A stretch of DNA of 26,009 nucleotides from CAMDPA01 sp050186055 (lineage in GTDB: Bacteria > Pseudomonadota > Alphaproteobacteria > Rhizobiales > Hyphomicrobiaceae). A model generated the notes under the pieces. The model was not told the origin of the DNA and did not search any database. It saw only the letters and a program-made list of their open reading frames with translations. Of this stretch, positions 17,072 through 24,123 are shown piece by piece. Where the stretch lies: the NCBI GenBank assembly GCA_050186055.1, contig JBFWYV010000031.1, positions 1-26,009 on the forward strand, read 5' to 3'. The position numbers and the translations under genes were made by a program. The first letter of the stretch is position 1. Each line of letters begins with the position of its first letter.

Positions 17072-17233
17072 GCGGCAGACTGCACGTGCGGCTCACAACA
17101 AGCGCGGCGCAAACCGTCACCTAGAGAGGCGACGCCTTTCAACGCACCGCTCGACTCGTTCTTTGTGGTCTCTCCCCGCGCTATCCCTTATGACCAGGCG
17201 CAGAGCAACCAGAGCCGGGAAAGAGGGCCGGAC

Positions 17234-17725
17234 ATGCTGAAGTATGCAATTGCGTTTCTGTTAGGCGGAATTTTCGGGACGGGTTTCGGAGTTGCGTTGG
17301 GCTTCTTCGCGTTTCCCTTCGTATTCCCGCCGCCGCCGGCCGCAGAGACGCTTGCCGCCGTCGACAAGTCGTCCGCAGTGATTGCACAGGGTACGTTCAT
17401 TCACGCCAATCCGTCCGACCCGATACATTGGGGCAAAGGCAGCGTTGAGGTCCGCCCGACCAGCGTTTTCCTGAAGGAGGACTTCGAGGTCGGGCCCGGC
17501 CCGAAGTACCACGTCTATCTGGTCCCGAAGTCTCCGGTCCGCGCTTCAAGCGATCTGGACAATCAAATGTTTGTCGATCTGGGCCGGCTGCGTTCATTCA
17601 AGGGCAGCCAGCGTTACGCCATTCCCGCTGGTCTCGATCTGAAGACGTACGGCAGCGTCATCATCTGGTGCGAGCAGTTCTCCGTCCTCATCTCGCCCGC
17701 CGACTTGAAATTCACGGCACGATAG
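17234..17725 (+). CDS. Membrane-anchored DM13-domain protein
   Basis: This is a 163-residue protein with an N-terminal hydrophobic segment (about residues 4-32, glycine-rich: FLLGGIFGTGFGVALGFF) acting as membrane anchor or uncleaved signal. A proline run follows, then a DM13 domain (about 50-160). DM13 features are GTFIHA, GKGSVEV, YHVYLVPK and IIWCEQFSVL with the single conserved cysteine near residue 148. The domain has been proposed to bind a redox or haem-like group, but its function is unproven. GAAAGAGGG lies upstream of the ATG at 17234. An upstream in-frame ATG at 16877 is rejected because it would translate the palindromic repeats. The stop is 2 bp before the ligase ATG. In this place it would sit outside the cytoplasm, unlike the other lip gene products. 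Confidence 0.75.
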   Translation: MLKYAIAFLLGGIFGTGFGVALGFFAFPFVFPPPPAAETLAAVDKSSAVIAQGTFIHANPSDPIHWGKGSVEVRPTSVFLKEDFEVGPGPKYHVYLVPKSPVRASSDLDNQMFVDLGRLRSFKGSQRYAIPAGLDLKTYGSVIIWCEQFSVLISPADLKFTAR

Positions 17726-17727
17726 GC

Positions 17728-18810
17728 ATGACAGTCGACTTCCGCGTGATCGACACCGGCGTGCGCGACGGCCGTGCACAGATCGCCTTCGACGAGGCGT
17801 TGATCGAATTGCATCGCCAGGGCCGCTCGCCCGACACTGTTCGGTTTCTGCGGTTTCCTCCGACTGTGCTTGTCGGTCGGCATCAGGCCGTCAGCCATGA
17901 AGTGAAGCTCGACCACATCAAAGCCAATGGCATCGGCCTTGTCAGGCGCATTACCGGCGGCGGCGCGATCTACCTCGATCCGCGCCAGGTCGGATGGGAG
18001 ATCGTGCTGTCCCGCAAGCGGCTGCCGATGGCCACGCTCGGAGATTACACGCGCGCCATCTGCGATGCTGTGGCCCACGGTCTTTCGCAACGCTTCGAGA
18101 TCGATGCCCGCTTCCGGCCGCGCAACGATATCGAGGTGGACGGACGCAAGATCTCAGGCACAGGTGGCTTTTTCGACGGCGACACGTTGATCTACCAGGG
18201 CACCGTACTCGTCGATGTCGATCCCGCGGCGATGATGGCGTGCCTCAATGTCCCGCAGGCGAAGCTTGCCAAACGCGAGCTCGATAAGGCGGAAGCACGG
18301 ATAACGACATTGAAAGCATTGCGCGGCGTAGCACCGTCCGTGACCGCGGTGCAGGACGCCGTGCTGCTCGGGCTGCGGGAAAAGCTCGGCATCGCGCTTC
18401 ATCCGGACCAGCCATCGCCGGACGAGGAAGCACTGGCCATCCGCCGCCACGACGAAGAGATCGGCACCGACGAGTTCGTATTCGAGATCGATCAGCCGGG
18501 CGGCGCCGACGTCTTCGATGCCACCTGTGCCACAGCCGGCGGGACCATCGCTGCCCACGTCCGGCTCGAAGGCACCGGCAATGCCCGCCGTATCCGCGAG
18601 ATCCTGCTGACCGGCGACTTCTTTGTCACTCCGCCACGGATCGTGCACGACCTCGAAGCAGCATTGCGGGGAACGATTGCTGTCGAGGCAGGCGGCGCTG
18701 TCGATCGCTTCTTCGCAAAGACGAAGCCGGATCTCCTGAGCGCGGCTCCTGCCGATTTCCGAGCGGTTGTCGAAGCGGTTATGGAACGCGCCACGACAGG
18801 CAGGCCATGA
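17728..18810 (+). CDS. slpl: Lipoate-protein ligase of the sLpl(AB) type
   Basis: This 360-residue ligase is predicted to attach lipoate or octanoate to the lipoate-binding protein of the sHdr system. The LplA-type catalytic domain (about 10-250) has the RRITGGGAIY adenylate-binding motif (73-82), the catalytic lysine Lys141 in GRKISGTGG, and YQGTVLVDVD at 156-165. The C-terminal part (about 258-355: GGTIAAHVRLEG, ILLTGDFF, IVHDLEAALRG) matches the accessory LplB domain, so A and B parts are fused in one chain. The ATG at 17728 lies directly behind the DM13 stop and starts at the conserved FRVIDTG; an ATG at 17668 would overlap the DM13 gene by 58 bp. The next gene overlaps by 4 bp (ATGA). 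Flanking LipS-type genes and the sHdr operon make the sHdr-specific assignment firm, although substrate preference is not visible from sequence. Confidence 0.9.
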   Translation: MTVDFRVIDTGVRDGRAQIAFDEALIELHRQGRSPDTVRFLRFPPTVLVGRHQAVSHEVKLDHIKANGIGLVRRITGGGAIYLDPRQVGWEIVLSRKRLPMATLGDYTRAICDAVAHGLSQRFEIDARFRPRNDIEVDGRKISGTGGFFDGDTLIYQGTVLVDVDPAAMMACLNVPQAKLAKRELDKAEARITTLKALRGVAPSVTAVQDAVLLGLREKLGIALHPDQPSPDEEALAIRRHDEEIGTDEFVFEIDQPGGADVFDATCATAGGTIAAHVRLEGTGNARRIREILLTGDFFVTPPRIVHDLEAALRGTIAVEAGGAVDRFFAKTKPDLLSAAPADFRAVVEAVMERATTGRP

Positions 18811-19505
18811 AGCACGTCTCCGTTATCCAGCATACCCAATCGGAATGGCTCGGCCATATCGAGGACCATCTCGAGGGCCGCGGCATCCGCTTCGGCTATA
18901 GCCGCCCCTTCACGGCCGGCGGCAACCTGCCGGATGCCATGACGATCGGTGACGGACTGATCCTGCTCGGCGGCGGCCCCTGGGGAGCCGCAACAAGCGA
19001 CTGGCTGCTTCCGGCGCTGGACGAGGAGGTTCGCCTCACACGGGCTTGCCTGATGCTCGGCAAGCCTGTGATCGGCATCGGCACCGGCAGCCAGATCCTC
19101 TCGCTCGCCGCCGACGGCAAGGCAGCACAATACCCGCTGACGTTTTCAGTGGGCGAAGCCATTCGCGTGCGACACGATGCCCTGTCCGGTTTCCTGCCCG
19201 AACGCTTCCCGCTTGTCGTCTATATGCGCGACCGTCCCATCCCCCCAGGCTACGCAGACATCCTGGCCACCGACGAAGCGGGCCATCCGGCACTGTTCCA
19301 GATCGGCAGCAACGCCTTCGGCTTCACCGGACATCCCGGATTGCGCCCGGCCATGATCGAGGATCTGATCATGGAAAGCGATGACACGCCGCCGGAATGC
19401 GCCGAAACGCTGTCACGGCTCGGCCCTGTCAGCCACCGCCTCGAGGATGCGCTGGTGCCGATCATGACAGGACTGGTCAAGGCGGCCGGCTGGATGGACG
19501 GCTGA
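18807..19505 (+). CDS. Class I glutamine amidotransferase-like protein with missing nucleophile
   Basis: This 232-residue protein has a GATase-1 fold (GMP-synthase-like amidotransferase). At the nucleophile elbow the family consensus GIC-x-G-x-Q reads GIGTGSQ (90-96), so glycine (Gly92) occupies the cysteine position. The catalytic histidine is kept (His176 in GFTGHPG), but the following glutamate of the usual HPE is glycine. Normal glutaminase chemistry is therefore unlikely. The ATG overlaps the sLpl stop by 4 bp, implying coupled translation and equal amounts. Amidotransferase-like genes accompany lipoate-assembly genes in some sHdr loci; I believe these have been called LipX, but I cannot confirm that here. 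Possible roles are ligand binding or a partner subunit for sLpl. ILLGGGPWG (52-60) is the conserved substrate loop. Confidence 0.8.
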   Translation: MKHVSVIQHTQSEWLGHIEDHLEGRGIRFGYSRPFTAGGNLPDAMTIGDGLILLGGGPWGAATSDWLLPALDEEVRLTRACLMLGKPVIGIGTGSQILSLAADGKAAQYPLTFSVGEAIRVRHDALSGFLPERFPLVVYMRDRPIPPGYADILATDEAGHPALFQIGSNAFGFTGHPGLRPAMIEDLIMESDDTPPECAETLSRLGPVSHRLEDALVPIMTGLVKAAGWMDG

Positions 19506-19518
19506 CGCCTCGGGCGTC
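19504..19518 (+). terminator. Weak hairpin at the end of the lip operon
   Basis: GACGCC, TCG, GGCGTC form a 6-bp GC-rich stem overlapping the stop of the amidotransferase-like gene. There is no T-run. It may help end the lip transcript, but evidence is slight. Confidence 0.3.
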
Positions 19519-19573
19519 CAAGTCGCGCCCTGCCGCCATTGACAGCATCCGGCGCATATAGCATTCAAGAATT

Positions 19574-19583
19574 CGAATATTTG
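19574..19583 (+). promoter_or_regulatory. Putative operator: CGAATATTTG upstream of dsrE
   Basis: The motif overlaps the perfect 8-bp palindrome ATTCGAAT (19571-19578) and lies inside an AT-rich island framed by CAAG and CTTG. It matches CGAATATATG at 14393-14402 with one difference. ArsR-type regulators of sulfur oxidation bind AT-rich dyads, but the link is inferred. Confidence 0.4.
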
Positions 19584-19589
19584 CTTGGA

Positions 19590-19619
19590 TTGGCCGCCAG
19601 CCGGGACTAGCCTTATAAA
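19590..19619 (+). promoter_or_regulatory. Candidate promoter of the dsrE-shdr operon
   Basis: TTGGCC (19590-19595), 18 bp, TATAAA (19614-19619), about 100 bp before dsrE. A second possible -35, TTGACA, lies at 19539-19544 but has no good -10. The putative operator is just upstream of the first pair, or at the transcription start expected for the second. Confidence 0.4.
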
Positions 19620-19715
19620 TGGGCCCGCCCGGCACGATCGGATGCATCAGTCCCAGCGACCACAGGCGCTGGCACACGGCTGAGCCCGCAAGCCGGAGGT
19701 CCCCAGGAGGAACGC

Positions 19716-20093
19716 ATGGCCCGTAAGCTCTTGATTGTCATGGCGAATACAGATCCTCGCAACGGTGAGGAACTGGGTGCGCCGATCTTTCAGGCTTCTG
19801 TGGCCGCTGCCATGGACTATGACGTCGAGGTCATTTGCACCGCGACCGCCGGACGGCTGATGAAACAGGGCGTCGCCGAAAAGCTCGTGGTGAAAGAAGG
19901 TTCGCCAAAGACCGTCTACGATTTCATCAAGGATGCCCACGAGGCCGGCGTGAAGTTCTATTGCTGCTCGCCGAATCTCGACCTGTTCAACATGACCAAG
20001 GACGATCTGATCCCCGAATGCGCCGGCATCGTCGGCGGCGCTCATCTGATCGAGGAGGTGATGGAGGGCGACTGCAAGGTGCTGACGTACTAA
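19716..20093 (+). CDS. dsrE3C: DsrE-family sulfur carrier, DsrE3C-like
   Basis: This 125-residue cytoplasmic sulfur-transfer protein of the DsrE/F fold has two adjacent cysteines, Cys83 and Cys84 in KFYCCSPNLD, at the position where DsrE proteins carry persulfide sulfur. A third cysteine pair is not needed. In sHdr organisms DsrE3C works with TusA to pass sulfane sulfur towards the sHdr complex, and the gene stands first in the operon as here. AGGAGG lies 5 nt before the ATG, the strongest ribosome site in this part of the window, which suggests high expression. No tusA gene is seen between dsrE and shdrC1, so that partner would be encoded elsewhere. Confidence 0.85.
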   Translation: MARKLLIVMANTDPRNGEELGAPIFQASVAAAMDYDVEVICTATAGRLMKQGVAEKLVVKEGSPKTVYDFIKDAHEAGVKFYCCSPNLDLFNMTKDDLIPECAGIVGGAHLIEEVMEGDCKVLTY

Positions 20094-20094
20094 A

Positions 20095-20199
20095 GATGGG
20101 CGAAGGGCGAATAGGGAGTAGCGAATAGGGAACAGCGAGTAACGGACGCCGGGTCGGATCGGCCCTAATCGCTACTCGCTACTCGCTATTCACTTCTGA
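20095..20199 (+). repeat. Mirrored arrays of 7-bp repeats forming a long hairpin between dsrE and shdrC1
   Basis: Seven head-to-tail heptamers run from 20095 to 20143 (GATGGGC, GAAGGGC, GAATAGG, GAGTAGC, GAATAGG, GAACAGC, GAGTAAC). Five inverted ones run from 20165 to 20199 (CTAATCG, CTACTCG, CTACTCG, CTATTCA, CTTCTGA). The arms can pair over about 20 bp around a roughly 35-nt loop. The array starts 1 bp after the dsrE stop and ends 3 bp before the shdrC1 ATG. No T-run follows. It could act as an mRNA-processing or stability element that lowers shdr relative to dsrE. Confidence 0.75.
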
Positions 20200-20202
20200 G
20201 CA

Positions 20203-20952
20203 ATGGCAGACGGACACACATCTTCCCGTGTACAGGACTTCATCGGCGACCCGGTGAGCGACAAGCCGGCCGTGCCGCGCGCGAAGCTGGAAGCGATCTT
20301 CGACGATCTCCAGAGTGACCTCAGGTTCGATCATGAGCTGAACGGCTGCCTCAACTGCGGTATCTGCACGGCAACCTGTCCGGCTGCGCACTATTACGAC
20401 TTCTCGCCCCGCGAGATCGTGCAATTGCTTTGGACGGAAAACCTGGAAGGCATCTACGATGCCATGCAGGAAAAGATCTGGAGCTGCGCACAGTGCTACA
20501 CCTGCGCCGCCCGATGTCCGTTCAAGAACTCTCCCGGCGGGCTCGTGATGCTGATGCGTGAGGTCGCCATCAAGCACCAGATGCAGTCGGCCAAGGACGT
20601 TCTGCGTCCCTTCTCGCGTGTCATGCTGAAACTGGTGTCGACCGGCAATCAGCTCGCGCCCGATATGATCAACCCGCAGCATTTCGCGGACTGGGGTCCC
20701 AATCTCTCGAAGGTTGAAGCGCCGCTGAAGCTGCTGCGCAAGGCAATTCCAATGGCGACTCTCAATACCACCGAGACCGCCTGGGAAGTGAACCTCAAGA
20801 CCTCCGTCGAGCTCTATACCATCTGGGAAATGACCGGCGTGCTCGACCAGCTCGAAGGTATCGACGAGAACCTCTTCGATGTCATCACTGATTTCATGGA
20901 AGAAAAACGCGAAGACTGGAACGACTACCTCGAGGAGCAGGAGGAGGACTGA
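20203..20952 (+). CDS. shdrC1: sHdrC1, iron-sulfur subunit of the sHdr complex
   Basis: This 249-residue ferredoxin-like electron-transfer subunit has two [4Fe-4S] motifs: CLNCGICTATCP (Cys49, 52, 55, 59) and CAQCYTCAARCP (Cys95, 98, 101, 105). It corresponds to HdrC of methanogens. In the sHdr complex it is thought to wire the sHdrB subunit to the flavin subunit sHdrA. The C-terminus is strongly acidic (EEKREDWNDYLEEQEED). The ribosome site is weak (CTGAGC) and sits at the foot of the heptamer hairpin, so translation may depend on that structure. A VOC-fold gene, not shdrB1, follows 58 bp downstream, which departs from the usual C1-B1-A-H-C2-B2 order. Confidence 0.92.
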   Translation: MADGHTSSRVQDFIGDPVSDKPAVPRAKLEAIFDDLQSDLRFDHELNGCLNCGICTATCPAAHYYDFSPREIVQLLWTENLEGIYDAMQEKIWSCAQCYTCAARCPFKNSPGGLVMLMREVAIKHQMQSAKDVLRPFSRVMLKLVSTGNQLAPDMINPQHFADWGPNLSKVEAPLKLLRKAIPMATLNTTETAWEVNLKTSVELYTIWEMTGVLDQLEGIDENLFDVITDFMEEKREDWNDYLEEQEED

Positions 20953-21010
20953 GACGGCTCTCATCCTTCCTGTTGGACATTCTTGCGGGACAAGCCGCGC
21001 GAGGCACGCA

Positions 21011-21529
21011 ATGGCAAAGGTCAAGTACAGGTCGCCGAGAGGCTACGGCGACGCGACGCCCTACCTCCGGGTCGCCGACGCCGCGGCGGCAATCGACTTC
21101 TACAAGACCGCCTTCGGCGCGAAGGAGCGCTATCGGCTCTTGATGCCGGGCGGGATCATCGGCCATGCCGAGCTCGACTTCGGAAAATCGCGCATCATGC
21201 TGTCGGACGAATTTCCCGACATGGGCATTCTCGGCCCCAAGTCGCTTGGCAATACCACCTGTACAGTTTCGCTTTACGTCGCCGACGCGGATGCCGTTTT
21301 CGAACAGGCCATAAACGCCGGCGGCACTGTAAAGCGGCCGTTGACGGACGAATTCTACGGCGACCGGACCGGCCAGATCGAAGACCCCTTCGGCCACGTC
21401 TGGTCCATTCAGCAAAGGCTTGAGGACGTCAGTCCAAAGAAGATGCAGAAGCGCCTTGACGCAATGGTCTCAACCGGGATCGACAAGCCGATTGCCCGGC
21501 CCAGCAAGAAATCGAAACCGAAAGGGTAA
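21011..21529 (+). CDS. VOC-superfamily (glyoxalase/PhnB-like) protein
   Basis: This is a 172-residue protein of the vicinal oxygen chelate fold with the usual paired beta-alpha-beta-beta-beta modules: the first near YLRVADAAAAIDFYKTAFGA (16-35), the second near VSLYVADADAVFEQA and DPFGHVW. The closest general type is the PhnB/YdeM-like subgroup rather than true glyoxalase I. Its metal-ligand set is incomplete by eye, with His49 in IGHAELDF and Glu near IEDPFGH as candidates. The C-terminal tail is lysine-rich (KKSKPKG). GAGG lies 8 nt before the ATG; a frame open from 20879 overlaps shdrC1 and is not used. It is co-oriented between shdrC1 and shdrB1, with 4 bp to the next start. It may be a recent insertion or a real accessory of the complex; function unknown. 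Confidence 0.8.
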   Translation: MAKVKYRSPRGYGDATPYLRVADAAAAIDFYKTAFGAKERYRLLMPGGIIGHAELDFGKSRIMLSDEFPDMGILGPKSLGNTTCTVSLYVADADAVFEQAINAGGTVKRPLTDEFYGDRTGQIEDPFGHVWSIQQRLEDVSPKKMQKRLDAMVSTGIDKPIARPSKKSKPKG

Positions 21530-21533
21530 CGCC

Positions 21534-22916
21534 ATGACCAGGGAAAATGGTGGCGAACGTTTCACCGGACACGGCAGCGAATGGCGGCCATCCAATCTGT
21601 CGCCGGTCGAGGCTCAGATGGCGACCGCCTGGGTCGAGCAGAAGATCGACAAGCGTTCGATGCTGACCAACAAGGACCGCGTCGAGGACGTACGCGATGC
21701 CATGTGGCAGCTCGAGAAGGACGGCCAGATCGTCGTCCACCGCATCCGCGACGAGCACAAGCCGGTCGAGGTCAAGACCCTGTTCGGCTGGACCAAGCGG
21801 ATCCCCACCAACCAGCTCTGGCATCACAAGAGCTGCGGCCAGTGCGGCAACATCCCCGGCTATCCGGTCTCGTTGCTCTGGCTCATGAACAAGATGGGCA
21901 TCACCTATCTCGACGAGACCGACCAGACGAGCTGCACCGCCTGGAACTACCACGGCTCCGGCATCGGAAATCTGGAAAGCCTCACCGCCGTTTTCCTCCG
22001 CAACTTCCATCAGGCCTATGTCGCGGCCAAGGCGCAGGGCCTGCCGGACGGCTACTACTACCCGCTGGTTCACTGCGGGACCTCGTTCGGCAATTACAAG
22101 GAGGTGCGCCAGTTCCTCATCCACTCCGCCAAGTTGCGCGAGAACGTCACCAAGATCCTCGCCAAGCTCGGCCGGCTCGTCGATGGCAAGCTTCTGATTC
22201 CCGAAGAGATCGTGCATTACTCCGAGTGGCTGCACGTGATGCGCAACGAAATCAGACAGCATCAGGTGCTCGACGCTTCAAAGGTGCGCGCCACCATCCA
22301 TCCCGCCTGCCACGTCTACAAGATGGTGCCCGAGGACGCGATCTACGACGACGATATCCTCGAGGGCAATCGCGTTGCCGTGTCGACCGGCGTCATCCAG
22401 GCGCTCGGCGCCGACGTGATCGACTACAAGACCTGGTATGACTGTTGCGGGTTCGGCTTCCGCCACATCATCTCCGAGCGCGAGTTCACCCGCTCGTTCG
22501 CCATCGACCGCAAGATCCGCGTCGCCGTCGAGGAGGCAAAAGCCGACGTGATGATCGGTCATGACACCGGCTGCATCACCACGCTCGACAAGAACCAGTG
22601 GATCTCCAAGGCGCAGGGCGAAGGCAAAGGCGTCGAGCTGCCGGTGATGGCGGATTGCCAGTTCGCTGCGCTCGTCTGCGGCGCGGATCCCTACAAGATC
22701 GTGCAGACGCATTGGCACGCGAGCCCCATCGAGAAACTGATGGAGAAGCTCGGCATCGACTGGCAGGCAAAGAAAGCCGGGTTCGAGACTTACCTTAAGG
22801 AAATCCAGTCCGGAGCGACGCCCGATCAGCTTTACGATCCGCGGCTGCGCATTACGTCCGGCCCGGGTTTCAAGCCGATCAGGCGCGAAGTGATCCCGCC
22901 GCCGCCGGCGGAATAG
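21534..22916 (+). CDS. shdrB1: sHdrB1, catalytic CCG-domain subunit of the sHdr complex
   Basis: This 460-residue HdrB-type subunit binds non-cubane iron-sulfur cluster(s) where sulfur chemistry is thought to occur. The C-terminal CCG signature is clear: Cys259 in HPACHVYKM, Cys304-Cys305 in DCCGFGFRH, Cys347 in DTGCITT. An N-terminal cysteine set, SCGQCGNIPGYP (Cys101, Cys104), Cys134 and Cys181, marks a first, divergent CCG-like region. It is longer than methanogen HdrB (about 300 residues), as is usual for sHdrB1. The start is the ATG at 21534, preceded by AAAGGG; a frame open from 21420 lies inside the VOC gene and is rejected. A 143-bp gap with a possible hairpin separates it from shdrA. 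Confidence 0.92.
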   Translation: MTRENGGERFTGHGSEWRPSNLSPVEAQMATAWVEQKIDKRSMLTNKDRVEDVRDAMWQLEKDGQIVVHRIRDEHKPVEVKTLFGWTKRIPTNQLWHHKSCGQCGNIPGYPVSLLWLMNKMGITYLDETDQTSCTAWNYHGSGIGNLESLTAVFLRNFHQAYVAAKAQGLPDGYYYPLVHCGTSFGNYKEVRQFLIHSAKLRENVTKILAKLGRLVDGKLLIPEEIVHYSEWLHVMRNEIRQHQVLDASKVRATIHPACHVYKMVPEDAIYDDDILEGNRVAVSTGVIQALGADVIDYKTWYDCCGFGFRHIISEREFTRSFAIDRKIRVAVEEAKADVMIGHDTGCITTLDKNQWISKAQGEGKGVELPVMADCQFAALVCGADPYKIVQTHWHASPIEKLMEKLGIDWQAKKAGFETYLKEIQSGATPDQLYDPRLRITSGPGFKPIRREVIPPPPAE

Positions 22917-22925
22917 TCGGCGCAT

Positions 22926-22968
22926 GGGGTCCCTTGCCGCCGCCGCATGGTGGCCGGCGGAAGGCCCC
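22926..22968 (+). promoter_or_regulatory. GC-rich imperfect hairpin between shdrB1 and shdrA
   Basis: GGGG, then CCTTGCCGCCG on the left, can pair with CGGCGGAAGG and CCCC on the right, with small bulges. It lies 10 bp after the shdrB1 stop. No T-run follows, so an mRNA-stability or processing role is more likely than termination. Confidence 0.3.
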
Positions 22969-23059
22969 AGGTGAGAACGAACCCTTCGCGCCCGGCCGTA
23001 AAGCCCTTTCATTCCCCGCCCCTCCCCGACCGGAGAGTGGAGGAGGAAACGGAGAGAAC

Positions 23060-24112
23060 ATGAACAAGCCTATTCTCATCGTTGGCGGCGGACCGGCTGG
23101 CCTTGCGGCGGCACACGCGGTTGCCTCCATCGGACAACAATCCGTACTCGTGGAGAAGACGGATATCCTCGGCGGAGCGCCAATCCACTCCGGCTACGCC
23201 AAGCTTGTCCCGTCAGGCCAATGGGCCAGGGATGCGATCGGCGGCATGGTGAGCCGGGTGGAGAACAACGGCTTGATCGAGAAGAAGCTCAAGACCGTGG
23301 TGAAGAGCTTTTCAGGCGCGCCCGGCGCATTTGTCGCCGAACTGTCCGACGGCTCCAGGGTCGAAGCCGGCGCCACCATCCTCGCCACCGGCTTCACTCA
23401 CTTCGACTCGGTGAACAAACCCGAATGGGGATTCGGCCTATTCCCCGACGTCGTCACCACCACGCAGGTCGAGCAGATGATTTCCTCCGGCACGGGCGTG
23501 CGCTGCCCGTCCGACGGCAGGAAACCGAAACGTGTCGCAATCCTGCTTTGCGTCGGCTCGCGCGACCGGCAGATCGGGCGCGAATGGTGCTCCAAGATCT
23601 GCTGCACGGTCTCCGCCAACCTGGCGATGGAGATCCGCGAGGAGCTGCCCGACTGCCACGTCTACATCTATTACATGGATATCCGCACCTTCGGCCTCTA
23701 CGAGACCGACTACTACTGGCGCAGCCAGGAGGAGTTCAAGGTCAAGTACATCAAGGCCCGCATCGCCGAAGTCACGAGCGACGGCCGGCAGGTCATCGTC
23801 AAGGGCGAGGACACCTTGGTGAAGCGGCCGATCACGATCCCCTTCGACATGGTCGTGCATGCCATCGGCATGGACCCCAACGTCGACAACATGACGCTGT
23901 CGTCCGTGTTCGGCGTCGAACTGCACAAACAAGGCTTTATCGCCCGCAAGGACACCTACGGCGTCATGGGCGCAACATCGCGGCCGGGCGTATTCGTGGC
24001 CGGCGCCGCAATCGGTCCGGAGACGATTGACGATTCGATCGCCCAGGCGAATGCCGCCGCACTGTCCGCGCTTGCGGCAGCATCGGCGCCGGTAGCACAG
24101 GCCGCAGAGTGA
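23060..24112 (+). CDS. shdrA: sHdrA, FAD-binding subunit of the sHdr complex
   Basis: This 350-residue flavoprotein is the electron hub of the complex. A Rossmann FAD motif opens the protein (IVGGGPAGLAAAHA, 7-20). The HdrA-type iron-sulfur region follows, with Cys149, Cys164 in LLCVGSRD, and Cys177, Cys181, Cys182 in WCSKICC. A second dinucleotide stretch ends with GVFVAGAAIGPETIDDSIAQA. At 350 residues it is about half the length of methanogen HdrA and lacks the extra ferredoxin domains, which is characteristic of sHdrA. The ATG at 23060 is preceded by AGGAGG and GGAGAG. A frame open from 22934 has proline-rich nonsense before it and is not used. shdrH overlaps or abuts the stop. Confidence 0.93.
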   Translation: MNKPILIVGGGPAGLAAAHAVASIGQQSVLVEKTDILGGAPIHSGYAKLVPSGQWARDAIGGMVSRVENNGLIEKKLKTVVKSFSGAPGAFVAELSDGSRVEAGATILATGFTHFDSVNKPEWGFGLFPDVVTTTQVEQMISSGTGVRCPSDGRKPKRVAILLCVGSRDRQIGREWCSKICCTVSANLAMEIREELPDCHVYIYYMDIRTFGLYETDYYWRSQEEFKVKYIKARIAEVTSDGRQVIVKGEDTLVKRPITIPFDMVVHAIGMDPNVDNMTLSSVFGVELHKQGFIARKDTYGVMGATSRPGVFVAGAAIGPETIDDSIAQANAAALSALAAASAPVAQAAE

Positions 24113-24123
24113 GACAGACCGCA

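Larger units (their letters stand above)
16881..17233. other. 353-bp spacer inside the lip operon, built largely of palindromic repeats
   Basis: The spacer separates the second radical-SAM gene from the DM13 gene. About 150 bp of it consist of two adjacent 76-bp palindromic elements (described separately), which raise the AT content. The remaining 160 bp before the DM13 gene show no recognised gene or RNA. A frame open from 16877 runs in phase into the DM13 protein, but its first 119 residues resemble no known domain. Confidence 0.6.

Noticed and set aside
16890..17072. 60-residue open frame across both palindromes.
   Set aside because: It is explained by the repeat elements; there is no ribosome site and its composition follows the inverted repeats.
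16877..17233. A frame starting at ATG 16877, overlapping the second radical-SAM stop, would extend the DM13 protein by 119 residues.
   Set aside because: The extension translates the two palindromic repeats, has no recognisable domain and would bury the membrane anchor. A good ribosome site precedes the ATG at 17234.
20095..20199. CRISPR-like array.
   Set aside because: Units are 7 bp, contiguous, without spacers, and arranged as an inverted pair; no cas genes are present.
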